Of a stretch of DNA of 14,626 bases, positions 1-6,589 are shown piece by piece. A program made the position numbers and the translations under genes. Under the pieces are notes generated by a model. That model saw only the letters and a list, made by a program, of their open reading frames with translations. It did not search any database and had not been told where the DNA came from. The first letter of the stretch is position 1. Every line of letters begins with the position of its first letter. The stretch is taken from the NCBI GenBank assembly GCA_947478315.1, contig CANJWF010000015.1, forward strand, positions 1-14,626, in the 5' to 3' direction. This stretch comes from Sphingobacteriaceae bacterium (lineage in GTDB: Bacteria > Bacteroidota > Bacteroidia > Sphingobacteriales > Sphingobacteriaceae).

Positions 1-1
1 A

Positions 2-535
2 AATGCTTTTCAAATTAATAAAGAAGCAGCCAAGGAAATAGCTAGACAATTGCGTTTACGAGATATGGGTGGAATAGTGGTGGTCGATTTTATAGATATG
101 CATAGGGCTGAAAATCGTAAAGAACTGTACGAGTTCTTTAAATCAGAAATGCAAATAGATAGAGCAAAGCATACTATTTTGCCTCCTAGCAAATTTGGTT
201 TAGTCCAAATAACTCGTCAGAGAGTTCGTCCTGAGATGAATATTATGACAGAAGAGCTTTGTCCAGCCTGTAATGGTACTGGAAAAGTAAAAGCAAGTAT
301 TGTATTAATGGACGATATAGCAACCAATCTTAATTATATTATGGAGCAAGGAGAAAGACAAGTTACTCTTTGTTTACATCCTTATATAGCAGCTTATGTT
401 ACCAAGGGAATTTTCTCTCATCGTTTCAAATGGTTTTTGAAATACAAAAGGTGGATAAAAATCCAATCTTTCACTTCATATTATCTCACTGAATTCCATT
501 TTATGGGATCTTCCGGTGAACATATAAAATTGTAA
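2..535 (+). CDS. rng: Ribonuclease G/E family endoribonuclease, C-terminal part (5' truncated by window edge)
   Basis: The reading frame is open from base 2, so the gene begins upstream of the window; 177 codons are visible and the TTG at 50 is internal, not a start. The RNase E/G catalytic-core block 'LRLRDMGGIVVVDFIDM' is followed by 'HRAENRKELYEFF'. Next comes 'FGLVQITRQRVRP' and then the zinc-link motif CPACNGTGK, whose two cysteines coordinate zinc between protomers in RNase E/G. This family is a cytoplasmic single-strand endoribonuclease acting in rRNA maturation and mRNA decay. The part after the zinc link is short and lacks the long disordered scaffold of enterobacterial RNase E, which favours an RNase G-type protein, as is usual in Bacteroidota. 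A terminator follows directly, so tex is probably a separate unit. The family call is firm; rng rather than rne is by architecture. Confidence 0.93.
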   Translation, partial: NAFQINKEAAKEIARQLRLRDMGGIVVVDFIDMHRAENRKELYEFFKSEMQIDRAKHTILPPSKFGLVQITRQRVRPEMNIMTEELCPACNGTGKVKASIVLMDDIATNLNYIMEQGERQVTLCLHPYIAAYVTKGIFSHRFKWFLKYKRWIKIQSFTSYYLTEFHFMGSSGEHIKL

Positions 536-542
536 TTTTTAT

Positions 543-591
543 AAGTCAAACTCTTTTAAAGTCTTCCTTTTAAAACAAGGTTGACTTTTTT
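543..591 (+). terminator. Probable intrinsic terminator after the RNase G gene
   Basis: A perfect 7-bp inverted repeat AAGTCAA (543-549) / TTGACTT (581-587) closes a loop that can pair further through TTTAAAG / CTTTTAAAA-type arms. It is followed by a run of T to 591. It starts 8 bases after the stop codon and lies wholly in the 73-base gap before tex. The stem is AT-rich and has internal mismatches, so strength is uncertain. Confidence 0.6.
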
Positions 592-608
592 GTATTCGTT
601 AAAATTTT

Positions 609-2840
609 ATGAAACACTATTTTGAAAAAATAGCTAATGAATTAGCGTTAAATGTTAAACAAGTTCAGGCTACCATAACCTTGTTAGATGAAGGAAGTAC
701 GATTCCCTTTATTGCACGTTATAGAAAGGAGGTTACAGACAGTTTAGATGAGGTACAGGTGATGAATATTCGTAATCGTTTTCAACAACTTCGCGATTTG
801 CATAAACGTCGAGAAAGTATTTTTAACTCGTTAAAAGAATTAGAGAAACTTAGCCCTGAATTAGAACAACAATTGTTGTTTGCCGAAGATATGGCAACAT
901 TGGAAGATATTTATTTGCCTTATAAACCTAAACGTAAAACACGAGCTTCTGTTGCTAAAGAAAAAGGTTTAGAACCTTTGGCTTTATTGGTATGGGAACA
1001 AAAAGATATTGATTTGGAAATTGAATTAATCAATTATATAGATGTAGAAAAAGGTGTAAATACAAAAGAAGAGGCACTAGCTGGTGTTTCGGATATTATT
1101 GCTGAAATGATATCCGAACAAGCATCAATTAGAACGGCCTTAAGGAAATTATTTTTAGAAAAAGCGACTATTAAATCTTGTGTAATATCAGGCAAAGAGT
1201 TAGAAGCCATTAAGTTCCAAGATTATTTTGATTGGGAAGAATTGCTTGTTAATGTACCCTCACATAGAATATTAGCTATGCGTCGGGGCGAAAAAGAATT
1301 GTTTTTACGTTTAGATATTGCACCACCAGAAGAGGAAGCATTGTGTTTGTTAGAAAAGATGATAGTCAAAGCTAACAATGTTTCAGCTAATGTAGTTTTA
1401 ACAGCCATACAAGATGGTTATAAACGTTTGCTAAAACCTTCTATGGAAACAGAGATTAGAGTAATAAGTAAACAGAGAGCAGACGAAGAGGCTATTAAAG
1501 TTTTTGCAAACAATGTAAGACAATTATTGCTTTCGGCTCCATTGGGTCAGAAACGTATATTGGCATTAGACCCAGGTTTTCGTACAGGATGTAAATTGGT
1601 GTGTTTAGATGAGCAAGGTAAGTTAGTAGAGCATGCTACTATTTTTCCTCATACAGGTCAGCACCAACGTTTGGACGCTGAAAAAACGGTACGTCATTTA
1701 GTTGAGAAGTATAGAATAGAGGCGGTAGGTATCGGAAATGGAACAGCAAGTCGTGAGACTGAAAATTTTGTTCGAGGTTTGGGTTTAGAAAATTTGATAG
1801 TAGTAATGGTTAATGAAAGTGGTGCCTCTATTTATTCGGCATCAGAAGTGGCTCGTGAAGAGTTTCCCGATAAAGATGTTACTGTTCGCGGTGCTGTTTC
1901 TATTGGAAGGCGTTTAATGGACCCTTTGGCGGAATTGGTTAAAATAGATCCTAAATCGATAGGTGTAGGTCAATACCAACATGATGTAGATCAACATCAA
2001 TTACAACATTCATTAGATGATACTGTAATTAGTTGTGTGAACACAGTTGGAGTTGAGTTAAATACTGCATCTCAACAGTTGTTATCCTATGTGTCAGGTT
2101 TAGGTTCTCAATTAGCAAAAAATATTATCACTTATCGTAATGAAAATGGTGCTTTCACCTCTCGAGAAGTATTAAAAAAAGTGCCTCGTTTGGGAGACAA
2201 AGCATTTGAGCAAGCGGCAGGTTTCTTGAGAATTTTAAATGCACAACATCCTTTAGATGCAACAGCTGTTCATCCTGAGAGATATGCTTTAGTTGAAAAA
2301 ATGGCAAATGATAGTTTATGTACTGTGCAAGATTTGATAAGTAATGAATCTTTAAGAAAGCAACTTAAGTTGGATAACTATGTTTCGGAAGGCATAGGAC
2401 GTCCTACTTTAAACGATATCATCACAGAGTTGGCAAAACCAGGAAGAGATCCTCGAGAGCAATTTGAAGTATTTTCGTTTGCAGAGGGAATTCACGGAAT
2501 GAAAGATTTAAAAAAAGGAATGCGTTTACCTGGTATTGTTACTAACATTACCAAATTCGGTGTGTTTGTTGATATAGGTGTGCATCAAGATGGGTTGATA
2601 CATTTAAGTGAACTTACTAACAGATATATTTCTGATGCGACGGAGGTAGTAAAAGTGCAACAAAAGGTTTATGTAACCGTTTTAGATGTAGATATTGACC
2701 GCAAGCGAATCTCTTTGTCTATGAAAAATGAACTAAGTAAACCCGTTACCAAGAAAAAAACAAATAATACCCCAAATAATACTTCTAAAGACGATATGAA
2801 ACAGAAATTAGCAGCTTTGCAAAGTAAGTTTCGTGCTTAA
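609..2840 (+). CDS. tex: Tex-family RNA-binding transcription accessory protein
   Basis: Full-length Tex protein of 743 residues, close to the usual 720-780. The N-terminal Tex helical region covers about 1-200 and includes 'STIPFIARYRKEVTDSLDE'. A YqgF/RNase H-like domain starts near 316 with 'RILALDPGFRTGCKL' and includes 'GIGNGTASRETE' (374-385). A helix-hairpin-helix region at about 475-545 includes 'LNTASQQLLSYVSGLG' and 'RLGDKAFEQAAGFLRI'. An S1 RNA-binding domain spans about 637-705 ('GIVTNITKFGVFVDIG', 'DGLIHLSEL'), followed by a polar Lys/Asn/Thr tail (706-743). Tex proteins bind nucleic acid through S1 and affect transcription in several bacteria; the YqgF-like domain is generally thought not to be an active nuclease. 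The ATG at 609 is the first in frame and matches the family N-terminus. It lies 73 bases after the RNase G gene on the same strand. Confidence 0.97.
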   Translation: MKHYFEKIANELALNVKQVQATITLLDEGSTIPFIARYRKEVTDSLDEVQVMNIRNRFQQLRDLHKRRESIFNSLKELEKLSPELEQQLLFAEDMATLEDIYLPYKPKRKTRASVAKEKGLEPLALLVWEQKDIDLEIELINYIDVEKGVNTKEEALAGVSDIIAEMISEQASIRTALRKLFLEKATIKSCVISGKELEAIKFQDYFDWEELLVNVPSHRILAMRRGEKELFLRLDIAPPEEEALCLLEKMIVKANNVSANVVLTAIQDGYKRLLKPSMETEIRVISKQRADEEAIKVFANNVRQLLLSAPLGQKRILALDPGFRTGCKLVCLDEQGKLVEHATIFPHTGQHQRLDAEKTVRHLVEKYRIEAVGIGNGTASRETENFVRGLGLENLIVVMVNESGASIYSASEVAREEFPDKDVTVRGAVSIGRRLMDPLAELVKIDPKSIGVGQYQHDVDQHQLQHSLDDTVISCVNTVGVELNTASQQLLSYVSGLGSQLAKNIITYRNENGAFTSREVLKKVPRLGDKAFEQAAGFLRILNAQHPLDATAVHPERYALVEKMANDSLCTVQDLISNESLRKQLKLDNYVSEGIGRPTLNDIITELAKPGRDPREQFEVFSFAEGIHGMKDLKKGMRLPGIVTNITKFGVFVDIGVHQDGLIHLSELTNRYISDATEVVKVQQKVYVTVLDVDIDRKRISLSMKNELSKPVTKKKTNNTPNNTSKDDMKQKLAALQSKFRA

Positions 2841-2844
2841 ATAA

Positions 2845-2973
2845 GCTTTTGAGAAAAAACAATTATTTGAATTAGAAGAATTAGAGGTGTATTTTATCGG
2901 GCTAAATGAGTTAACCAAGAACAAAAGAGCTGTTGACAATCTTGTTAATAAATATACTCATACTAACATTTAA
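2845..2973 (+). other. Short open stretch after tex, possible coding remnant
   Basis: Between the tex stop and the convergent LapA-domain gene, one + frame is open for 42 codons after an in-frame TAA (2842-2844). The translation looks protein-like, including 'ELEELEVYFIGLNEL' and 'AVDNLVNKYTHTNI', and ends in TAA at 2971-2973. There is no ATG; the only candidate start is a GTG near 2890. I do not recognise it. It may be the tail of a decayed gene or chance in AT-rich DNA. No convincing terminator for either flanking gene is visible here. Confidence 0.25.
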
Positions 2974-3287
2974 CGAATATAATCTTCATCCTCCACACTC
3001 AGCCCATTTTTAGGTTGTTGTTGCATAACATAATCTTCATCTGAGTTGGTAATTTCAAAATCGACATGGTGAGGGATAGTTTCTATGGAAGGTTTTTTAA
3101 CTCGGTTTCTACGACCTAAGAAATAACCTCCTAGTAAGCCTATCGCTAAGACCGCTATTAATACAAATGATTTCCCCAATTTGTAGGTTAAGAATAGAAT
3201 TTTGAAATCGGCTTCATCCGTGTTTTGCATAAAAATAACGGTGATTAAAACAGCCAAAAGCACCCAAAAAATAGTCTTTGCAGTCAT
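2970..3287 (-). CDS. Small membrane protein with LapA-type (DUF1049) domain
   Basis: 105 residues with two predicted membrane segments, about 5-21 ('TIFWVLLAVLITVIFMQN') and 38-57 ('GKSFVLIAVLAIGLLGGYFLG'). They are separated by a short strand-like stretch (DEADFKILFLTYKL). The 'MQNTDEADFKILFLTYKL' pattern followed by a glycine-rich second helix and 'GRRNR' is typical of the LapA/DUF1049 domain. In gamma-proteobacteria that domain occurs in the lipopolysaccharide assembly protein LapA. The tail (60-105) is acidic, polar and probably cytoplasmic; it contains two similar 'DEDY' motifs (positions 78-81 and 100-103). The gene starts 9 bases after the barrel protein gene stops and is very likely co-transcribed with it. 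The domain call is good; a role in LPS assembly here is inference only, because the distinctive LapB partner is not in the window. Confidence 0.75.
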   Translation of the reverse strand: MTAKTIFWVLLAVLITVIFMQNTDEADFKILFLTYKLGKSFVLIAVLAIGLLGGYFLGRRNRVKKPSIETIPHHVDFEITNSDEDYVMQQQPKNGLSVEDEDYIR

Positions 3288-3296
3288 AAATAAAAA

Positions 3297-6128
3297 TTAA
3301 AAACCATATTGTAAAGAAGGAATAAGAACAGGTTTTTTTACATCATCTGCCCAGAATACACATTTTGCTCCTATTCTGAATTGTGCAAACAAACGAAATA
3401 AATGCAAATCGCTATTCAATTCTACACCAAAAGATTGAATACGAGTAAGTTTATGGTCGATATTTTGAAAATCAGCAAAAAATCCAGCAAAAAATCTTTT
3501 GATATATACATTCGCTAACCAGTAGCTATTCACAGCCCAATCTGCATTAATAATCGGAAACTGATATTTTAATAGTAGGGTATTATCTATTTTAACAGCT
3601 GAATTATTAAAATATCCAAATCCATTTACCATCGGTATTTCATTTCTATATTCATATATTCCCTTACCTTTTTGACAATTGAAGCTGATTTGTAAACTGT
3701 GATTGCTCCACAAACCTGGAGTATAAGCGGTTGTTTTTAGCGTTGCCATGTTCCCTCTATCCATATTTCCCAAGGGATAATTTCTATAAGTTGTGTAAAA
3801 ATTAATTCCCCATCGAGGAGCTAAATTTCGAATAGCTTGTCGAGCATTGACCCCTCCAGCAACAGTATAAACCAAGGCGCTATATTGTTCGGGGTTTAAA
3901 AATGTTTTGCCATCACTGCGATTATATACATAGGCATAACTTTGCGAAGCCCCTAACAATGTATTGTATATGAAACCATAACGATAGAAAGATAGTGGAA
4001 TACTGACAGAAGCATTTATCTGATGTTGACGGTAGTATACATAATTAAAATCGCTCCTACTTAAATTATCGTAAGAAATAGCCAAGATGGGTAAATAACG
4101 TTTGTATTGTATTTCAGCCCCATATTCGGCTCGTAGGGTATTGGCATTTTGTCGAATATAAGCATTCAATTGAGCGGTGTTTAACACGTTATTCGATAAT
4201 ACTTGAATACCCAAGTTACTATTATCTGTTTTATTTGGTAATAAATCGGAAGTAATTAATGGTACTAAAGAATGAAAATTAAATAGATGCGACCATTCTC
4301 GATACGGTTTTGATGGAAGCATTTTTTTTGGTACACTGTCTAAAACACTTTTCCCCCATTCTTGCTTTATGATAGGTTTTGTGTAATTAATAAACGTATT
4401 GCTAAGTTGTTCTACAGGTATACCTTTCTCAGGTTCAAACTTTAATTGAGCAATGCTGTAGCCAGTACATTCGTAGTCGTTATACAAAATAGTATCACTA
4501 AATGTATCGTAATATGGATTAAATGCTCCAAAACGAGCTGAACCTAATTGTACAATTTTCAAATTCATCAAATCAATAGCATACAAATTATCAATACCGT
4601 TATAATGCGCTTTATAAACGATATACTTTTTAGCAAACACAGGTCGAGAAATTTGTTGATTCGTAAACCCAGTCAATAAGTGTTGTTTTTCTTGTTTAGT
4701 ATCTATCAACAAAATAGCTTTTCCTGTTTGAGCGACCGCAGTTACTACAATACTATCACCTGTTACACTATAACTTGGGTTTTGTAACATCCAACGTTCG
4801 GGGTTGCGATAGCATTTAATTTCTTTTCCTGTTTCTGAATTTAATTCAACCAAATTAATCGCATTGTCGTAGCCTATTTTTACTGCAACTATTCGTTTGG
4901 TGTTAGGAGAAAGAGCTGGTGCGAATAGTCGGCTTTTTTTGGTAATCTGTTTGCTTTTTCGTTTATCAAGCGAATAAGTGCATATAACACTATAAACACG
5001 TTTTCTGTAACGAGGGTCTTTTCTGCTCTCACTCCATGCTAATAGATTTTTTGACAAACTAAAATTAGCATCGTCCTGCTGTCCGATATATTTTAACTGG
5101 TTTATTTCTTTTTCTCCCCCTATTTCGATAAAACAGGCTGTTCGATTAAAACTTTCTTTTAAACAAATGATGTTACCATTTTTCATTTTTTTGGGTAACA
5201 AAAAATTACTTTTTTCTACGCTATCCGAACGCAATATATAATCTGCTGGTAAAGGCTTAATTTGTGTTAATTGTTTTTGCCACAGATTTTTTAAATCATC
5301 CAATGTTTTTTCATAAAAAAGATGCGTATTTAATCCTTTAGAAGCTTTTTTAAAACCTATACCAAAAAAATAACGATTAGCTACAAAATCATCCAATACC
5401 GAAACTCCTTCATCGCGTCGTAGCTTTCCCAACATAAAATAACCTAAACGATAATAATCCGGAACAACATCATTATATGAACCTAAATAAGACTTGGCAT
5501 AACTGAACCTTTTACCCGAAAGTAAGTTTGCCCTAAAACTCATTTCCCAAGAAGGTAAACGCCCACGACCAGCATTACTTAATGCCGTTTCCATGATAAC
5601 AGCGTCGCCTTCAAAAAACCAAAAAGGAATACTATAAGCCGATGCCAACACCCACAAATCTGTAAAAGGGATGTGTTTTAAAAATCCAGCTAAAGCATCA
5701 AACTGCATTACATGGCGTAATTCATGAACAGCAAGTGTGTTTAACCAATCGGTAGTTTCAAATTCTTGCGGAGGCGTGGTAAAAAATTCTGCCATACGAG
5801 GGGCTAAACGCACATAAGCATTTGCATCCGTTCCCTGGTTTTGAAGCACAATACTTATTCTTTTAGGATAACTTTTCAGTGTTTTATGTTCCTTATCATA
5901 TAAGTATTCACATAAGTTGCTCATGCGTTGTGCTTCTCTTCCAAAGCTATCGGCATAAATTATTCGAAAATGTTCGGTATCTATATACCGCCATTTGATA
6001 TTGGAGGGAGCTTGACCAAAATCAGGTAGTTGTGCCCAAGCTGTTTGTGTGATGACCAAAAAAAAGAATAAAAAAATGTAGTAAGTTTTTTTACGTAGCC
6101 ATATAAAAAACTTAAAAAAAAGCCCCAT
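3297..6128 (-). CDS. Secreted HExxH metallopeptidase-like protein with beta-propeller and outer-membrane barrel regions
   Basis: 943 residues from the ATG at 6128. An in-frame ATG at 6176 would add 16 residues but overlaps the upstream gene by 26 bases. The later start still gives a signal peptide (charged 'RKK', then hydrophobic 'TYYIFLFFFLVITQTAWA', cleaved before Q33). Residues 135-139 are HELRH, an exact HExxH zinc motif, followed about 34 residues on by 'WFFEGDAVIMET', whose first Glu is a likely third zinc ligand (gluzincin pattern). The middle, about 290-600, has repeated strand motifs with TolB/WD40-like texture ('LSPNTKRIVAVKIG', 'YSVTGDSIVVTA'). The last 300 or so residues alternate polar and aromatic/hydrophobic residues in many strands and end in Phe (SLQYGF), typical of an outer-membrane beta-barrel. 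I infer a cell-surface or periplasmic peptidase fused to an outer-membrane anchor. The substrate is unknown and activity is unproven. Confidence 0.72.
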   Translation of the reverse strand: MGLFFKFFIWLRKKTYYIFLFFFLVITQTAWAQLPDFGQAPSNIKWRYIDTEHFRIIYADSFGREAQRMSNLCEYLYDKEHKTLKSYPKRISIVLQNQGTDANAYVRLAPRMAEFFTTPPQEFETTDWLNTLAVHELRHVMQFDALAGFLKHIPFTDLWVLASAYSIPFWFFEGDAVIMETALSNAGRGRLPSWEMSFRANLLSGKRFSYAKSYLGSYNDVVPDYYRLGYFMLGKLRRDEGVSVLDDFVANRYFFGIGFKKASKGLNTHLFYEKTLDDLKNLWQKQLTQIKPLPADYILRSDSVEKSNFLLPKKMKNGNIICLKESFNRTACFIEIGGEKEINQLKYIGQQDDANFSLSKNLLAWSESRKDPRYRKRVYSVICTYSLDKRKSKQITKKSRLFAPALSPNTKRIVAVKIGYDNAINLVELNSETGKEIKCYRNPERWMLQNPSYSVTGDSIVVTAVAQTGKAILLIDTKQEKQHLLTGFTNQQISRPVFAKKYIVYKAHYNGIDNLYAIDLMNLKIVQLGSARFGAFNPYYDTFSDTILYNDYECTGYSIAQLKFEPEKGIPVEQLSNTFINYTKPIIKQEWGKSVLDSVPKKMLPSKPYREWSHLFNFHSLVPLITSDLLPNKTDNSNLGIQVLSNNVLNTAQLNAYIRQNANTLRAEYGAEIQYKRYLPILAISYDNLSRSDFNYVYYRQHQINASVSIPLSFYRYGFIYNTLLGASQSYAYVYNRSDGKTFLNPEQYSALVYTVAGGVNARQAIRNLAPRWGINFYTTYRNYPLGNMDRGNMATLKTTAYTPGLWSNHSLQISFNCQKGKGIYEYRNEIPMVNGFGYFNNSAVKIDNTLLLKYQFPIINADWAVNSYWLANVYIKRFFAGFFADFQNIDHKLTRIQSFGVELNSDLHLFRLFAQFRIGAKCVFWADDVKKPVLIPSLQYGF

Positions 6129-6143
6129 TAGGTAGGGGCTTTT
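6114..6143 (-). terminator. Strong terminator-type hairpin overlapping a start codon
   Basis: A perfect 9-bp inverted repeat AAAAGCCCC (6118-6126) / GGGGCTTTT (6135-6143) has an 8-base loop and, read on the minus strand, is followed by eight T (6121-6114). It sits 7 bases after the stop of the 80-residue gene. On the + strand the T run is only four. The ATG of the next gene (6128-6126) lies at the loop/stem junction, so the hairpin may act as an attenuator rather than a simple end of transcript. Confidence 0.8.
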
Positions 6144-6150
6144 CTGATAA

Positions 6151-6393
6151 TTAGTTTTTATGAATCTCAAAAACATGATTTACATTTTCCTTTTCTATTA
6201 ATCTCATTTGCTCGGGACTGAGCAACATATTTCTGAGCATTTCTAAAGCAAAAAATGTCTTTTTCCTGTCAGGATATTCAGTTTGTGCATCTTGTATTAA
6301 ACCAATGAGGCTGTGCGCCATTTCGGTTACTCGAGCTAAGCTGTCGCCCTCATCAAATGCGATAAGGTAGCGACCATTTTGTTTGATAATCAT
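6151..6393 (-). CDS. Conserved-looking small protein of unknown function (80 residues)
   Basis: I do not recognise this family. The 80-residue protein has no signal peptide and no membrane segment, so it is probably cytoplasmic. It opens with a strand-like 'MIIKQNGRYLIAFDEGD'. Helical segments follow ('SLARVTEMAHSLIGLIQDAQTEY' and 'KTFFALEMLRNMLLSPEQMRLIEKEN') with amphipathic Leu/Met spacing, and the end is polar (NHVFEIHKN). The ATG at 6393 is 25 bases downstream of a folded RNA element and follows the word CCTAAAAGTAACC, which is repeated upstream of that element. Codon use and amino-acid composition look like real coding sequence. It is the first gene of a probable unit with the barrel protein and LapA-domain protein. 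A regulatory or adaptor role is possible, but nothing in the sequence proves it. Confidence 0.7.
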   Translation of the reverse strand: MIIKQNGRYLIAFDEGDSLARVTEMAHSLIGLIQDAQTEYPDRKKTFFALEMLRNMLLSPEQMRLIEKENVNHVFEIHKN

Positions 6394-6410
6394 GGTTACT
6401 TTTAGGATTT
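6394..6410. repeat. Direct repeat copy A flanking the structured RNA element
   Basis: GGTTACTTTTAGGATTT on the + strand matches GGTTGCTTTTAGGAATTT at 6513-6530 with one substitution and one extra base. The two copies bracket 102 bases holding the folded element. This copy abuts the start codon of the 80-residue gene. Confidence 0.7.
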
Positions 6411-6417
6411 AAAATAA

Positions 6418-6486
6418 CCCCGCCTTAGGTGTCCTACGTAGCAACCTACGTCTGGAGGCTTTCGCCAATCCAACACCATAACGGGG
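6418..6486 (-). ncRNA. Candidate structured RNA leader (three-way junction)
   Basis: Read on the minus strand, 69 bases fold with few unpaired positions. P1 is CCCCG (6486-6482) with CGGGG (6422-6418). An internal loop TTAT/TAAGG follows, then P2, GGTGT (6477-6473) with ACACC (6432-6428). P2 opens into two hairpins. P3 is TGGA-TT-GGC closed by a GAAA tetraloop and GCC-TCCA (6472-6453). P4 is ACGTAG-GTTG-CTACGT (6451-6436). The GNRA loop exists only in the minus-strand reading, which supports minus transcription. A promoter lies just upstream and an ORF begins 25 bases downstream. It matches no riboswitch class I can recall, including TPP, FMN, SAM, cobalamin, c-di-GMP and THF. Confidence 0.6.
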
Positions 6487-6508
6487 CATACTTTGGATAC
6501 TTTTTCAT
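6446..6508 (-). CDS. Possible 20-codon leader peptide overlapping the structured RNA
   Basis: An ATG at 6508 opens a 20-codon frame beginning M-K-K-Y and containing 'PLWCW', with two Trp codons separated by one Cys codon. It ends in TAG (6448-6446) inside hairpin P4. It starts about 17 bases after the predicted transcription start. The words before its ATG (CCTAAAAGCAACC) and before the ATG of the 80-residue gene (CCTAAAAGTAACC) are nearly identical. The overlap with a strongly paired element argues for chance or for attenuation-type control. No test of either is possible here. Confidence 0.25.
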   Translation of the reverse strand: MKKYPKYAPLWCWIGESLQT

Positions 6509-6512
6509 ATTC

Positions 6513-6530
6513 GGTTGCTTTTAGGAATTT
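6513..6530. repeat. Direct repeat copy B flanking the structured RNA element
   Basis: This is the second copy of the 17-18 bp imperfect direct repeat described at 6394-6410. It lies immediately downstream (in minus-strand sense) of the promoter -7 box and includes the predicted transcription start. Confidence 0.7.
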
Positions 6531-6561
6531 CAAACATACGCTTTTTAGAATAACTGTTAAA
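6531..6561 (-). promoter_or_regulatory. Bacteroidota-type promoter for the structured leader and 80-residue gene
   Basis: On the minus strand, TATGTTTG (6538-6531) fits the -7 consensus TAnnTTTG. TTTA (6561-6558) stands exactly 19 bases upstream, where the -33 TTTG is expected. The predicted start near 6525 would give a leader of about 130 bases that contains the whole folded element. Confidence 0.6.
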
Positions 6562-6589
6562 TGAGTTGTCAACAAATTAATAGAAACGA

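Noticed and set aside
2937..2954. TTGACA..TGTTAA hairpin after tex as a terminator
   Set aside because: The stem is short with a G-T pair and is not followed by a T run.
6418..6486. Possible tRNA gene
   Set aside because: The size is close to a tRNA, but the outer stem is only 5 bp, there are two branch hairpins instead of three, and there is no T-arm GTTCRA or anticodon-loop pattern.
6418..6486. Possible integron attC site
   Set aside because: The palindromic fold is suggestive, but the ends lack the RYYYAAC / GTTRRRY core pair and no integrase is nearby.
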